Position numbers and translations under genes: made by a program. From Rusavskia elegans (Eukaryota > Ascomycota > Lecanoromycetes > Teloschistales > Teloschistaceae), in assembly GCA_011316305.1 (NCBI GenBank), contig SAUG01000114.1, forward strand, positions 62,001-126,000: a stretch of DNA of 64,000 nt. The letters run 5' to 3'. Under the pieces are notes generated by a model. That model ran no database searches, was not told where the DNA came from, and worked only from the letters and a program-made list of their open reading frames with translations. This document shows, piece by piece, positions 34,691-47,963 of the stretch; the stretch's first letter is position 1, and each line of letters starts with the position of its first letter.

Positions 34691-37600
34691 GAAGGCTATA
34701 ATAAAGTATTAAAAAAAATCTATATTTTTAATAAAGGTAATAATATCTATAGCCGCTATCCTTTTAAACGAAACTATTTTTCTATATTTTATATTCTCTA
34801 TAGTAGCTCCTTCTATCGAGTTTAAATCTATTATTACTAGCCCGGATATAATACTTTCTAATATACTATCTCCAAATACTATTAATAGATTCCTAATAAT
34901 ATTTCGAATATATACTAGCTATTCGCCCGAGACTGAAAGTAATAAGCTATTCGATATATTATACGCTATAGCGATAAAGATTAAAGACCTTTTTATATAA
35001 TATAAGCTTCGAATTCTTTACCAAAATACGTATAAAGTAAATATAATTAATCTTTCGAATTTAAATCTAGTAGTATTTAAATTTATCCGGATAGAATATA
35101 AATAGAAAAGATCTATTTTCCTACGGTCAAGCGATAATATAAATATATATATATAAAAGTTTCGGATAATCTTTCTATTAAAATATTTACTTTATTTTAT
35201 TAAAACTTTAGAAGTTATAGAATAAAATAATTTTTTATATAGAGCTATAGTATAAGAAGATCTCTTTATAATAAATTATACGCGTCGTCTAATCTAATCT
35301 AGATTTCTAATCTACTAATAATAATACTAAAATCTAATTCTATATATATACAATAAAAAAATAATATCTATAAATCCGAACTATAGCGGCCGAAAGTAAA
35401 ATAGATCTTCTAACTACTATTACTATATTCTAGATACTAATAAAATAATACCGAATTAGAACCTATTCGAATATTAGAACGAAATTCCGGAAATATTAAT
35501 TGACTTTCCGCTACTTTATTTACTACTGCCTAGCTAATCTTTTTAGCGCCGTTTATTTCTTCGAAATTTATTTTTCGACTCGGCTAGCTTAGCCGCCTAT
35601 ACTAGTAATAGAAGGAATACGCGTTATACTAATATAAAAGAAAATAATATATTACTATTTTTGATACAGATATTTTTACTATTTAAAAAAGATTAGATAC
35701 TAGATTCGGATTCCGAATAATCTAGTATTATCTGATTTAAAAAATTTGATAGTACTAGTATATTAGAGACGCGGTTTAGTAGAATTACCGGAAGATTTTA
35801 TAGTACCTAAAAAGAACTGAAAAGATATTAGAATAGTCTATTACAAACCGCGTAGATATTATAAATCGAAAAAAATCTTTTCTATATAAAGGCTTATATT
35901 TTATAGAATTACTAATATAAGATTAGATACGTCTAGTCCTATATATAATATACCGTATTCTAGTATTATATATTAGTTTAAAAGCGGTATATCGATATTT
36001 ATATTAGAGCGATATTATCTAGAAAACGATAGTTAACGGCTTTTTAAATAGTTTCCGAAATATTTCCTTTCCGATAGACAAATAGTAGCGCCTATCTACT
36101 AGATACTTTATATTTATAGAATAAAGGGATATTAGATCGGTTCCGATCGACTATTTTATATAATTTCTATTTACAGCTACTATAGCTCTATTTCGATAAA
36201 TCTAGTATTTCGAGTATATTTTATAGAATCTAGATTAAATAGTAATAATATAAAGACAATATAGTTAAAACGGTCCCGGTACTACTAATTATTTTTAATA
36301 TTTATTTTTATTAGCATCTGCGTAAGCTATCTAATATATAGTACCGAAAAAGAAAAAAAATAATATAAATTACTTAAAAAATCTATATCGGCCGGTATAG
36401 TTATACGAAGAGGATAAATAGTAGTAACTAAAATAAATAACTAGAGGTAGAATAAAAGTAATAGGATATAAAAGAGATATAAAGATTCTAAATAATATCT
36501 AAATAAAAGAAAAGAATTTTTAAATAGATATCTAGACCTTAAGATACTTAATTTTAAAGAAGTAGGTAAATTTAAAAAAAGAGAAAGCGTTACTAAATAC
36601 TAAAAATTACTAATAATAATTTCAATTAGAAATTAGATCGGGAAAAAAACTAGTTATATTTTTAGAATATTATTTATTAAAAATAAGACTTATCGATATA
36701 TATATATATAGGACTATAATACTATACGTCGATAGTAGACCTATAACTAGATAATTTCTAACCTCTATTATATTCTTTCTTTACTAGAAACTAGCTAGTT
36801 TAATTATACCTATCCTTAAAATACTATATAAGCGGATAATATCTAGATTTTTATTTTAAATTCTATTCGATTACTATATATTTTTTTTATCCTTTCTATT
36901 ATAGTAACCGGCTATTCTAGTTTAGCTAATATTCTATTTCGTTTCTATATCTGTTTTATAGATTTAATATATTATAATATTATTATTTTACTATTTTAAA
37001 TCTAATACGCTATTAGTCGAAAGAAAGCCTTTTTTCTAAATTTCTTTATAGGTTTTCTAATAGAGTTTCGTATTAGTATATCTATATCTATTATAGAAAG
37101 TATATAAATTTACTCTACGGCAGGTTTTTTATACGATAGTATCTATTAAACTAATTTCTAATATTAGTTTGAACTAGCGTAGTATCTTCTATAAAATTCC
37201 TACTATATAGAATATTAACTATTTTTTTTTTAGAATTCTATCGTAATATAAAGATAATAATAAAAAGAATATTTATCTTTTTTTCCAATTAGTTACTAGT
37301 ATTTCTAAAGTAGATATCGAGGACTATAATATATTATTAGGAACGAATACGGACGAGAGTTAATTTACAATTTATGTAAATATTATTATAGTAAATATAG
37401 TTAAATATATATCCTTTTACTACTTTTATATTATCTCTAACTACTGGTAAAATACGCGAATTATACTTTATAGATTAAAGAATATCTATTTTTTAATATT
37501 ACTAGCTAAATCTCCTAGTAATAGGTCGGTAATACTAAATAATAGATATTCCTAAAATATATATTAAGAATTTAACTAATTCGGTATCGATTTATATACT

Positions 37601-39527
37601 AATTATAAATCCGATATCTAGAGAAATCGTAATAGTCTCGCGATTCTATAGGCAGGTAATAAATAATAATAGCAATATTAACTATCTATCGTATATAAAT
37701 CTATTTTTTATATAATAGTTAATATCTTTTAGATTATAATTCTCGTATAGAAAACGTTAGGCTATATATATAATAGGTTATAGCCAGACCGAAAAAAGAT
37801 ATAATTAAATAAATTTATCATATATATATAGAAATAATATAAAAAACGATTTCGAAATATTATACTAAAGCTCTATACTAGAGTAAAATTCCAGTCTAAA
37901 AATTTCGAAGCTCGGAAAGTAGATCTAACTAGTATTATCGAAATCTAGTAGACCGTACTAATAATACTTCTAGCTATATAATTTAATTCGTAAATTCCGA
38001 AACTATATAATAGAATAGACTAGAAATATAGTTAAAAACTACTATAAATTTTGTAAATACTATAATAATAGGAGGTATATTATAGAATTACTCGCTAATA
38101 ATAACTTTTAAATAGATACAAGAAACTAATTATAATTTATAGCTAAATAAACGCCGTTTTCTAGCCGAAATTATTATTAAAGGTTTTATAGTAGTCTATT
38201 TCTAGAAAAAAAATAATAGTTTAGAATTAATTAAAACAATATTATATAAATTTACCTAGATTTCTATCGGAACTATAATTATAATTACTATTGTAATATA
38301 TTATATATTTACCAAATTTGCTAGCAGGATCTGTTAAATAATTAATTTTAAAAGTCGATATATCGAAAGTAAGTAGCTTTCCGAAAAATATTACTTTTAG
38401 CTACTAATACTAATATATAAATTTATAGCGACCTTTATCCGATTTAAAAACGGATAGAGGATCTAACACCTAAAATAATAGAATCTAAATTTAAATTTTA
38501 TTAGAAAACGCGTCCGTACGTAAAAAGATTATATTTCTAAAAACTATTTCGAATAGATCGATACGGCAGATAAACTATATAAAGACGCAATAAATAATCT
38601 AATAGAGATAATAAGCGAGCTAATATATTAAAGCCTCGCTAGTAAATTTAAATTATTTCGATAGAAAGAAATATTAAATTCCGGTTTCCGGAATTCGATT
38701 TATAATAAATCGACTAGTCTACTAGATTCTCCCGCCTAAATTATATCGAATAAAAACTAAGTAAATAGCACCTTCTATAATAGTATTAGAAGAAACGACT
38801 AACAGGCCCGATAGGAGCTATTAGACGATACGATTATTCTATCGGCTGAAAATAGTATAATAAAGCTATCTAAAAGCCGCGGGAAAAACTCTAAAACTAA
38901 AGGCGGTAAAAATTAAACTAACCGGATTCCGTGAAACTAAATTGGCTAGAAGTAAATAATATAAAGTTACTTTCGATTTAGATTTAAAGGATTTTTTTTA
39001 AAACGGTCGGTAGCTTTAACGTCGATCGTATTTAATTAAGTAAAGGTAATAGAGAAGATTCGGTTATTATTAACGATAATATAAACTATAGCTCGTTTAT
39101 AAAATTTACTATATAGAAAAAGGACGTAGATATAACTATCGGAAGCTAGAATAACTTCTAATTTCTTTTTTTTTAGACTATATACTATTAAATCTTTTAT
39201 ATCTAGAAATTTAAAAATAATTCTATTTACTTTTGTATTTATATATTGTTATATCTTTATTTATTAGTATAATATATATTAGCGTTCTATACTATCGGAT
39301 ATTATTTATTTATATTTTCTATTATTATTCGTTTTCTTTTTTTTTATAATATTAGTTCTAATACTGGTTCCAATATTAATTTCTCTATTTACCTACACTA
39401 AATTATATACGAAGATATATTAGATAGTAATAGCGAAGACCTAGATAGTAAATCCGGCTATATCTTTTTATAAATATTATTAGTAATAAGCTTTTCCTAA
39501 TATATAAAAACGAATAATAGTAAAAGA
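34691..39527 (+). mobile_element. Element G left part, unidentified
   Basis: Long decayed coding texture on the plus strand. The best-preserved stretch is about 38,510-38,940, where one frame reads LYKDAINNLIEIISELIY and ELLDDTIILSAENSIIKL, then a Lys/Gly-rich end (KTKGGKN), with TAG at apparent Gln positions. Another stretch near 38,040-38,110 reads NYYKFCKYYNNRRYI, possibly a damaged zinc-binding motif. No RT, integrase or transposase signature recognised. It continues after the copia element at 47,669. Confidence 0.45.
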
Positions 39528-39704
39528 TATTAGAAGTACGTATTACGCACAATAGTTGTATCAAGGCGTTAAGGGCGCTAGTGCCGATCAGGCCTAGTAG
39601 ATCTAGACGCTAAAGTCCTGCTATTTTCTTTTTATATATTTAGTTTAGGCGAAAGTCTATTTTAGTAAATTAAGTTTAACATTCTATATATATAATTTTA
39701 ATAG
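39528..39704 (+). repeat. Copia 5' LTR
   Basis: 177 bp, begins TATTAGAAG and ends TTTTAATA, RIP-altered from a TGTTAGAAG...TTCAACA form supported by the 3' LTR. Confidence 0.9.
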
Positions 39705-39721
39705 ATTATAAATCCGAAAGT
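39705..39721 (+). promoter_or_regulatory. Probable primer-binding site (half-tRNA type)
   Basis: GATTATAAATCCG follows the LTR. It agrees with the complement of the initiator tRNA-Met anticodon region (GGTTATGAGCCCG) at 9 of 13 positions, with only G-to-A or C-to-T differences. Copia elements primed by a tRNA half are known; this assignment is an inference. Confidence 0.5.
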
Positions 39722-41639
39722 TCTAGTCGAATTAGTTTATAATAGTTATTATTATTATTCGCGAGTAATATATTTTTTATATTTAACTCTTTTATATTTT
39801 TATCGTATCTTCTTTTCTATCTACTTTTTAATAGATCTAATATATATTATTAAACCGTATATAATATCTAATATAACGAATAACGAAATCTATAGTTATA
39901 CTACTATTTATAAATATTCTAGTAACTACCGAAATTATAAATAGCTAAATAGACTTTTTTCGTTTTACTTTATAATCCTTTCTAGCTATTTAGTCTACTA
40001 ATCTTTTTACTTTTAGATAGAACTATTAAGTCGCTAATTTACTATATATAAATATATTACTATAGGAATATTATAAAAAATATAGCAGTTAGGCTTTTAA
40101 AATTAGATTTTTATAATTATTAGTTTTATATTCTACCGTCTAGTTAATACTATTTATCGGCGTATATTCTATAGTAATCTAGATAGCTAAACTAGTACTA
40201 GCTATTATAAATAGATATAGGAAATAACTATCTAGCTAATTTAATATAGGCTGGACTTTTTATAAAATAGGAAACTAGTAGACTATATTTTTAGCTATTA
40301 TATTTTTTCTAACCTTTTAATAATTTAAACGAACCTTTACTATTTCTAAACTAATTACTTCGCTTCTAGAATTAAAGCTATCGAGTCTAGTTTTTAGTTT
40401 TACTAGCTATACCGTCTAGTTTTAAATAGTATAAAAATTCGAAGCTTCCTATTTATTACTAAAGACTATTATTATATTATTCTAATTTTCGAAGCTTTAT
40501 TTAATCTATTCTAAATCTTATATCTACCTATATATTATTATTATTATTAAAGCTTTTTATTAATTTTTATAATTTTAAAAATTTTAAAAATTTTAAATAA
40601 GATTTTTTTAGAAACTATCTAATAACTTCCGGGTAAATTAAACTATCTATAACTTCTAATTTTCTATCGAAGACTATAGATTCCTATATAATTAATAGTA
40701 AATCGATTTTATTATTTAGAGCTATCTACGCCTAGATTCTAAATATTATCTATCGAAGTTACTTTCTATTATATTTAAAGACGATCCGGATCTTTTTATA
40801 ACTTTTAGTTCCTTTCCGATACCTTAAAGCCTAAATAATTTATTCGGCTTCGAAGTTATTATATTTCCCGGATATTTACTTTTAGACCTTTTTTCGGACT
40901 TTTTTTTCTATAATACTATTCCTCGCGGTATTCTATAGTCTAGTACTAAATTTAGTAATATATTTATCTTTATAATATTAACTATAGATAATATTAAACT
41001 AGGGGGTTCTAGCTATTCTATTAATATAGTCCGAAGCTCGAGACCTACTCGGATTATAAAAATTAAAAGGAAGCTATTATAGCCTACTTTATTTTTAATA
41101 ATATTCGAGCCGCTATTAAAAGTCTTTTACCTTCGGTTCCTTCTAATTATAAAGAAGAATAGATAGAATATATCTATATAGTAATTAAGACGACCTATAG
41201 TACTAATATTATAAACTTTATTAAAAATATTATATTAGATACTAAATAGATACTAGATAAATACTAAATATAATATAGAATCTATAGTACCGGTTAATTT
41301 ATAGAATATAATATCTAGCTAGATACCTTCTATTATAATAGTTTTTTTAAAAGTATAGAAATTTATATAGCTAAATTTTATCAGTTTACTAATAAAAATT
41401 TAGCTATAGATACTATTACTTTAGAAAGTCTTTTTATTTTTAAATTTCTTTAGAATTTTAGGGTCGCTTTTAGCTACTTCTAGATTTTATTTATCTAAAG
41501 TAACGTTCTTATTAGTAATAAAGATAAATAAAAATAGAAAATAGTTATTTTAGACGAAACTATTAGTACTACTATTAGCGAGGAATACTACTATTATAGT
41601 AATAGTAAATCTATTACTACTAGAATTAAAGCCTTTCTA

Positions 41640-41760
41640 TCTATAAATAACCCGAATAAACGAGTTATTAAAATCGACTACTATTTCTACTATAACCGAA
41701 AAAACTATATAAAAGATATCTACTATAGTCTATATCCTAAATTAAAGAAAGTTTAGATAG
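41640..41760 (+). pseudogene. Copia gag CCHC zinc knuckle, ligands lost
   Basis: In frame, the four ligand positions of CX2CX4HX4C (41,682, 41,691, 41,706, 41,721) are all TAT/TAC (Tyr) with spacing exactly conserved. TGY to TAY and CAY to TAY are single RIP changes. Confidence 0.8.
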
Positions 41761-43583
41761 TAAAAAAATAGAAAAATAGCGGTAATAAATACTAAAAGGA
41801 TAATAATAATAAAAGTAAAAATAGTAAAAGAAAAGATAGAAAAGATAGTAAAAATAGTAAAAATAATAAATCTAAAAATAATAAATCTAAAGATAAATTT
41901 ACTAAATCTAAAAAGTTACTAAATTTTATTATAATAATACCGGCTTCTACTAATTTTAGCTTTATAACTTTCGTTCTAATAGCTTTATTAGCTTTATTAA
42001 ATAAATTAGATCTTACTAATAGTTTGATATTCGATTATATCTATAACTATTATACTATCTTCTAGCGGTATTTCTTTAATAAATCTAGTATAAAATCTAT
42101 CTAGAACGAGTCTATAACCGGTATTAGTAATACTATTAGCCCCCGACCGATTACTAAAAATACTATCGTATTTAACTATTTTATTAATAGTAAATACTAT
42201 TCTATAGAATTCTATAATATCTTTTATATCTCCGGATCCGGTACTAATCTTCTATTAATATTATAAATTTAGAAGATAAATATTAAAATAATTATTAAAA
42301 ACTATAGCTTCAGCTTTAGTTTTAAAAACCTTAGATTTAATATTAACTATCTATATATACGATATTCTATTTCTATTAAATATTAATATTATATAGCGCG
42401 GCTTTATAAAATCTTTTTTTATTTTTATTTTTTTTCTATCTTCGTTTTTATTTTTATTAATACCCGATATAGCTTTAAAAGTTTTTACTAAAATATTAGT
42501 AGAAATAGAAATTATCTAGTATATACGGTTTAGATATTTAGATAATTAGAATTTATATAAACTAGCGAATATATCTATAGAAATCGATTTATCTAAAATT
42601 CTTAAATCTAAATCCGATTTCTATAAAATTTATACTCTAGGTAAATAATATAAATAGCTTTATAGAAGTTATATCCGTTCTAGTAATAGTTTTATAGACT
42701 TTATTTACGCTAACTATATAGAATTTATTTAAAAGGATAAAATTCTAATAGTATATAATAGGAGCTAATATATTTTTATCTTCCTAGATATTAATATCTA
42801 GAAATACAGTATCTATATAACTAAAATAAAAGATAATCCCGAAATTTTCGAATACTAGAACTACTTCTATATCTATAATAAAAAAAGCGTTTTTATTATT
42901 AAACGTTTTTAGAGTAATAAATATTTAGTAGCTATATAATATCTAAAAGCTTTATTAATTAAAATATTTAATAGAAACCTACTATACCTAATAATCTATA
43001 ATAGAATAGTATTTCTAAACGTTTCGGGTAAATACTAATATATAAAGCCTATTTTATAATAGTTTATAATAGTTTTAGGAAAAAATATTAGCTATTATTT
43101 ATTAAAACTACAACTATTCTATACTTCCTATTATCTAGTAGTAAATTAGATATAATTCTATATAAAAAGAAATATAGTAAATCTTTAGATTTAAACCGAT
43201 TTCGCGTTCTAGGTTTTATAGTATATCTAATATATAGTAAGAAAATTCGGAAGTTCTATAATCGAAGCTATAAATATATTTTAGTCGGTTACTTTAACGA
43301 TACTATCTATAAACTAATAAAATTTTAAAATAAGATTATCCGCGCCTTTTCTATAGTATTTAAAGAAATAGATTAAAACCTAGACTTATTAGATCTATAA
43401 AAATTAGAAGAATCTAAAAGTAAATAGTAACTTCTATAGAAACGGTAGCGAATTAATAGAGGGTCTAATTCTAGAAAATTATAATTATAATCTAGTAACT
43501 TTCGATTAATATCTAAATTAATAGCTTCTTTTTATTAAATTTTAGTACTTTACCGAATTCCTTTTACCTATAATTAAATTCAA

Positions 43584-44014
43584 GGCCTGGGTGGCGTAGT
43601 GGTAACGCTACGTAACCTGGAAGTCTAACGGATCCGCGCTCTATCTCGGAGTTAGCGGAGTTAATCTAGCGGGTCGGGGGTTCGAATCTCTTAAAAGCTA
43701 ACCTTAATACTTAAATTTTTTCTATCGATAAGTCGATTTTTATATAGAGTTTTTATATAGAAAGTTTATATAATAGATTATCTCGGCCTAGCCGTTTCTA
43801 ATTAAAGTAAATTAAATTAATTAATAAAGTTAAATAGATTACGGTTTTTTTCTAGATTTTAGTCTAAATCTAGTTCCTTCGGAAATCCTTTATTCGAGTT
43901 TTCAATAAAAATATTTAAGTACCAGAAAATAATTACGTAATCTGAACGGTTTAGCGTCTCTAGTATTAAAATTCGTAAAAGACTAAAATCAAAATCCGAA
44001 TGATTAATCGTATA
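43584..44014 (+). mobile_element. tRNA-derived SINE, full length, 15-bp TSD
   Basis: 431 bp inside the copia element, flanked by identical 15-bp TATAATTAAATTCAA (43,569-43,583 and 44,015-44,029). A-box region GGCCTGGGTGGCGTAGTGG, B box GGTTCGAATC. Best reference copy for defining the family's length. Confidence 0.93.
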
Positions 44015-44478
44015 TATAATTAAATTCAATTACTAACTAATTTATCTAATAGTTTTTATATTATTAAATTTAATAATTCAGATTTAGATTCCGATTCCGA
44101 TATATTACCGCCCTATTTTTAGACTATTATATCTCGTCTATAAACCGATTATACTATCTAATTTCTTATTAAAGTTCTATATAATTACTTTAAATTTCAG
44201 GTACTAGATAATTATAATCGCTTTTCGCTAGACCTAAATATAAATATCTATACATTTATTAGTACTATAAAAAGAAATATAGTATTAGATTCTTCCGAAT
44301 TCTAGTTATATAAAGAAGTTAAGGTATAGAGTTATTCTATACCGATAAATAGCGTAAAGTTATAGAAGAAAAACTAGTATTATTAAAACTAAACGATATT
44401 TAGATACTATATACTGAAATATTAATATTTTCTATAAAATATTTTCTAGAGAGTAAATAAATATATAAGATTAAAAAG

Positions 44479-44900
44479 GACGCCGATAGTAAAATTACAC
44501 GCTTTAAAGTTTACTAGGTCGTTTATAGTTTTAAATAAAAAGCCGGTATTAATTTTAATGAAACTTTCGCTTCTATTATTAAGCTAATATTATATAAAGC
44601 TATCCTCGCTATCTACGGCTTGGAATTCGATTAAATAAATATTAAAACCGCCTTCCTCTATAGTTATATAAATAAAAAAATTTTAATATAATATTCTACT
44701 GGTTTCGGCGATTCTAATATAATATATAAATACCGGAAGGATTTCTATAGTTTTAAATAGTCGCCTTAGATCTAGTACCGCTATCTCGCTAAATTTTTCG
44801 CTACTATCGGCTTTAAATTTCTAGAGTCCGATTATAGTATTTTCTATAATAGTATAATTATTATCGGCGTTTATATTAATAACATCCTTCTATATAGCGC
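44479..44900 (+). pseudogene. Copia reverse transcriptase remnant
   Basis: About 44,500-44,590 reads RFKVY, then VVYSF and AGINFNETFASIIKL, the copia RT pattern (RFKAR-LV-RGF, then GIDY-ETFAPV). At 44,872-44,883 the catalytic YVDD box reads YINN (both Asp to Asn), followed by ILLY. Gln codons appear as TAG. Confidence 0.88.
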
Positions 44901-44969
44901 TAGTCGTTAGAACTTTAATAATATACTTCAATATAGCGCTAGTCGTTAGGACTTTAATAATATTAAAAT
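44892..44969 (+). repeat. 39-bp in-frame tandem duplication after the YVDD box
   Basis: ATATAGCGCTAGTCGTTAG plus 20 bp occurs twice head-to-tail (44,892-44,930 and 44,931-44,969) with few differences. 39 bp is 13 codons. Confidence 0.88.
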
Positions 44970-45399
44970 ATATCTAAACGAACGTTTTTAAATATTAGAT
45001 TTAGATTCTATTAATTTTTACCTCGGTATAAAGATTATTAGAAACCGGGAATTCTATACTATTTAATTAAACTAATCTATCTATATTAAATAGATTCTAA
45101 AAGATTATAGCTTCGCTATCTATAAAGATAACGTTTCTATTTCTATAGATTTCGGCCTTTATTTAGAAACTATTCCTATTAACTAGAACTATTTTCTACT
45201 AATAAAATATAAATATTAGAACGCTATCGGTTTATTAATATTTACTATATTTAGAACCCGCTCTAATATTACTTTCGCTATTTCTATTATTAGTCGATAT
45301 TTATCTAATTCTATAAATTTCTACTAGAATACTATTATTAGAATTTTTAAATATTTATATAAAATAGTTTACTTTATTTTTATCTATAGAAGCGATTTA

Positions 45400-45575
45400 T
45401 AGAAGTTTCGAGTATATATTAACGTCGATTAAATAGATAACTATTAAATATATTACTCTATTTCTAGATATATCTTCGATATTAAATCCGGTACTATTAG
45501 CTAATTATTTAAATAGCAAGCTACTATAGCTATATTAGCTACCGAAATAGAATTAGATAGAGAGACTAGAGCTAT
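45400..45575 (+). pseudogene. Copia RNase H remnant
   Basis: Reads INVD, a gap, then SISRYIFDIKSGTIS and, after damaged codons, QATIAILATEIEL, matching the copia RNase H block (DADWAGD, then STSGY-F and SKRQ--VALSTTEAEY) in order and spacing. Confidence 0.88.
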
Positions 45576-47492
45576 TAAAAAGGCTATTTAGTTAAATTAT
45601 ATCTAAAATTAGTAATTAATTAATAAATAGAATCTAAATACTATTCTAAATATAGTAACCTTTTATAGCGATAACTAGAATATTATTACTTTTACTAAAA
45701 ACTTTTAGTTCTATAGTTATACTAAATATATTAATATCTATATTAAATTTCTATAAAAGAAAATTACTAATAAAACTATCGATATTTAGTATATTTTAAC
45801 GGAATAAATAGTAGCTAATAGATTTACTAAAATTCTAGATAAAGGTAAATTCGAGGCCTTCTATATAGCGTTTAGATTTAAAGATCTAAAAACGCTTTAA
45901 ACTTTAAATAATAATAGTAATAATCTATCTAAATTATAGAAATCCTTTCTAATAATAATCTCTTCTAGAATATAATTAACTCCGGAGTACTAGCGATTAC
46001 TATATACCTATAAATATCATCTTCGGAAAATATAATATATATTATAGAAAGTAGTTAAACTTTTAAATAACTCTAGATTCTATAGGCCTATCTATATAAT
46101 ATCTATATTATTTTTAAATCGCTATACTTTTTATATACTTTCCGATAGTATATTCGATAAAAATCTATATATAATTATCTATACCCGGATTTATCCTTTT
46201 ATTTTAGTAGTAAAATACTAAAAAGGTACCTTTAATCTATATCCTACTAAATTTTATATTAGATTTAATATATTAACCAGTTTTAATATCGGTAAAATAT
46301 ATTCTAATTATTTAATAGACTATTTAGATTCTATATAAGGTTTTTTAGAACTAGCGCGCGGGTATAGACTAGTTAGTACTCTAGCTACTAGCCGCCTACT
46401 ATTTATTTTCGCCCGCTATCTACTATTACTATATCTTCGAATATATTTTTACTAACTTTATACTATCTAATATATAAATTATACTATTCGATTTTCTATA
46501 TTTTATACTTTTAGTTAATACTATTTATAGTCGTTATAGATTTAGATAATTTTTAAAGATTTAATTTTACCTCCTATATTTCTAGAAAGCTCGACCTATA
46601 TATATATATCGAAGTATCTAATAAACTATTTAATTACTTTTAAATTTATATTATTTATATAAACTATAATAATAATTTATTCTATTTCTATTTTCGGATA
46701 CTATTTTATCTAAACTTCGAATCTAAACGCTATTAGGTAAAAGATAATATTAATAGTTTTTAAAATCGCGATTATTTAGACGCCTATAACTAGATAGTAA
46801 TAATATATAAATACGTATTAGAGTCTTCGCTATCTAGCTATACTACTAAATTAAATATAAAATTCTATAAAAATTCTAGAAATAGTACTATTAGAACGCT
46901 ATAATTATTAATAATCCGAAAATTTATATTAATTTTTAAAGCTATAATAAATATCTCTATATCTAAAACTATTAAGACGATATAACTTTTAATATATCTA
47001 TAAACGTTTTTAATATTCTAATAGACGTTTAGTATACGTTTCTTTAATAAATTAAAAGGAAATATAATATCTATATCGTTTAGTATTTTAGTAGTATTAA
47101 TAAGAACCGATAATACCTATAATTTACTACTAGATAGATACTTTCGATCGTCGAAACTCTAGATACGCCTTTCTAATTAGATAATATCCGTTTTAAATAC
47201 TTTAAATAAATCTATATTATAAACTAGTATTTATACTAGTACTCTATTTAAATATACTACTACTATAGAGAGTTTAGAATATTATAGAAGCTATAGAAAT
47301 TCTAATTTCTTTTATTTAGATTTCGATTTTTATAATTTATATATATAATTTACTATAGAAACTTTTTAAACTTTATCTATTTCGCTTCTATTATATATAA
47401 ACTTATTTTTCTATAGGTTTTTTAGCGAATATATAACGAGTATATTTAATTTTTACTTTCGGTATATATATAATATATTATTTATATAAAAG
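45576..47492 (+). other. Copia 3' region of unknown content
   Basis: 1.9 kb between RNase H and the 3' LTR. Parts read with few stops in shifting frames (for example about 46,420-46,560). Could be an extra ORF, an insertion or a long untranslated leader to the LTR; not recognised. Confidence 0.4.
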
Positions 47493-47668
47493 TATTAGAA
47501 GTATATATTACGTATAATAGCTATACTAAAGCGCTAAAAGCGCTAGTATCGATTAGATCTAATAGATTTCGGCGTTAAAACTCTGCTATTTTCTTTTTAT
47601 ATATTTAGTTCAAGCGAAAGCCTACTTTAGTAAATCAAGCTTGATGTTCTATATATATGATTTCAACA
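47493..47668 (+). repeat. Copia 3' LTR
   Basis: 176 bp, begins TATTAGAAG and ends TTTCAACA. It keeps the original CA end lost from the 5' LTR. Confidence 0.9.
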
Positions 47669-47963
47669 AAAGACGTATAGGCCCTTTTAAAAAAGCTAAA
47701 ATATCGGCGTATATCGAATTATTTAAAATTAAAACCCAAAATATAGATAAAGATATAGAAATCTATAATATATATTAATATCTTTATATAGCCAGGTATA
47801 TAGATATTAGCGAGTAATAGTAAAGAATATATAGGCCTTTCTAAAAAAGCTAAAATATCGATATATATCGAATTATCTAAAATTAAAACCGAAAATATAG
47901 ATAAAGATATAGATATCTATAGTATATAATAATATCTTTATATAGCTAGAAATATAGATATTA

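Larger units (their letters stand above)
39528..47668 (+). mobile_element. Ty1/copia LTR retrotransposon, complete, 5-bp TSD
   Basis: LTRs 39,528-39,704 and 47,493-47,668, flanked by identical AAAGA (39,523-39,527 and 47,669-47,673). Plus-strand order: CCHC knuckle remnant (41,682-41,723), RT (44,479-44,900), RNase H (about 45,410-45,570). RT and RNase H read as copia-type. 8,141 bp in total, about 7.7 kb without the internal SINE. Some 1.9 kb lies between RNase H and the 3' LTR, more than usual for copia. All frames are broken by TAG/TAA. Confidence 0.93.
39511..47963 (+). repeat. 154-bp tandem duplication, split by copia
   Basis: Unit 1 is 39,511-39,527 plus 47,674-47,810; unit 2 is 47,811-47,963. 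Both begin CGARTAATAGTAAA, then TATAGGCC. Unit 2 reads as coding (EYIGLSKKAKISIYIELSK). The copia element lies 17 bp inside unit 1. Confidence 0.8.
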
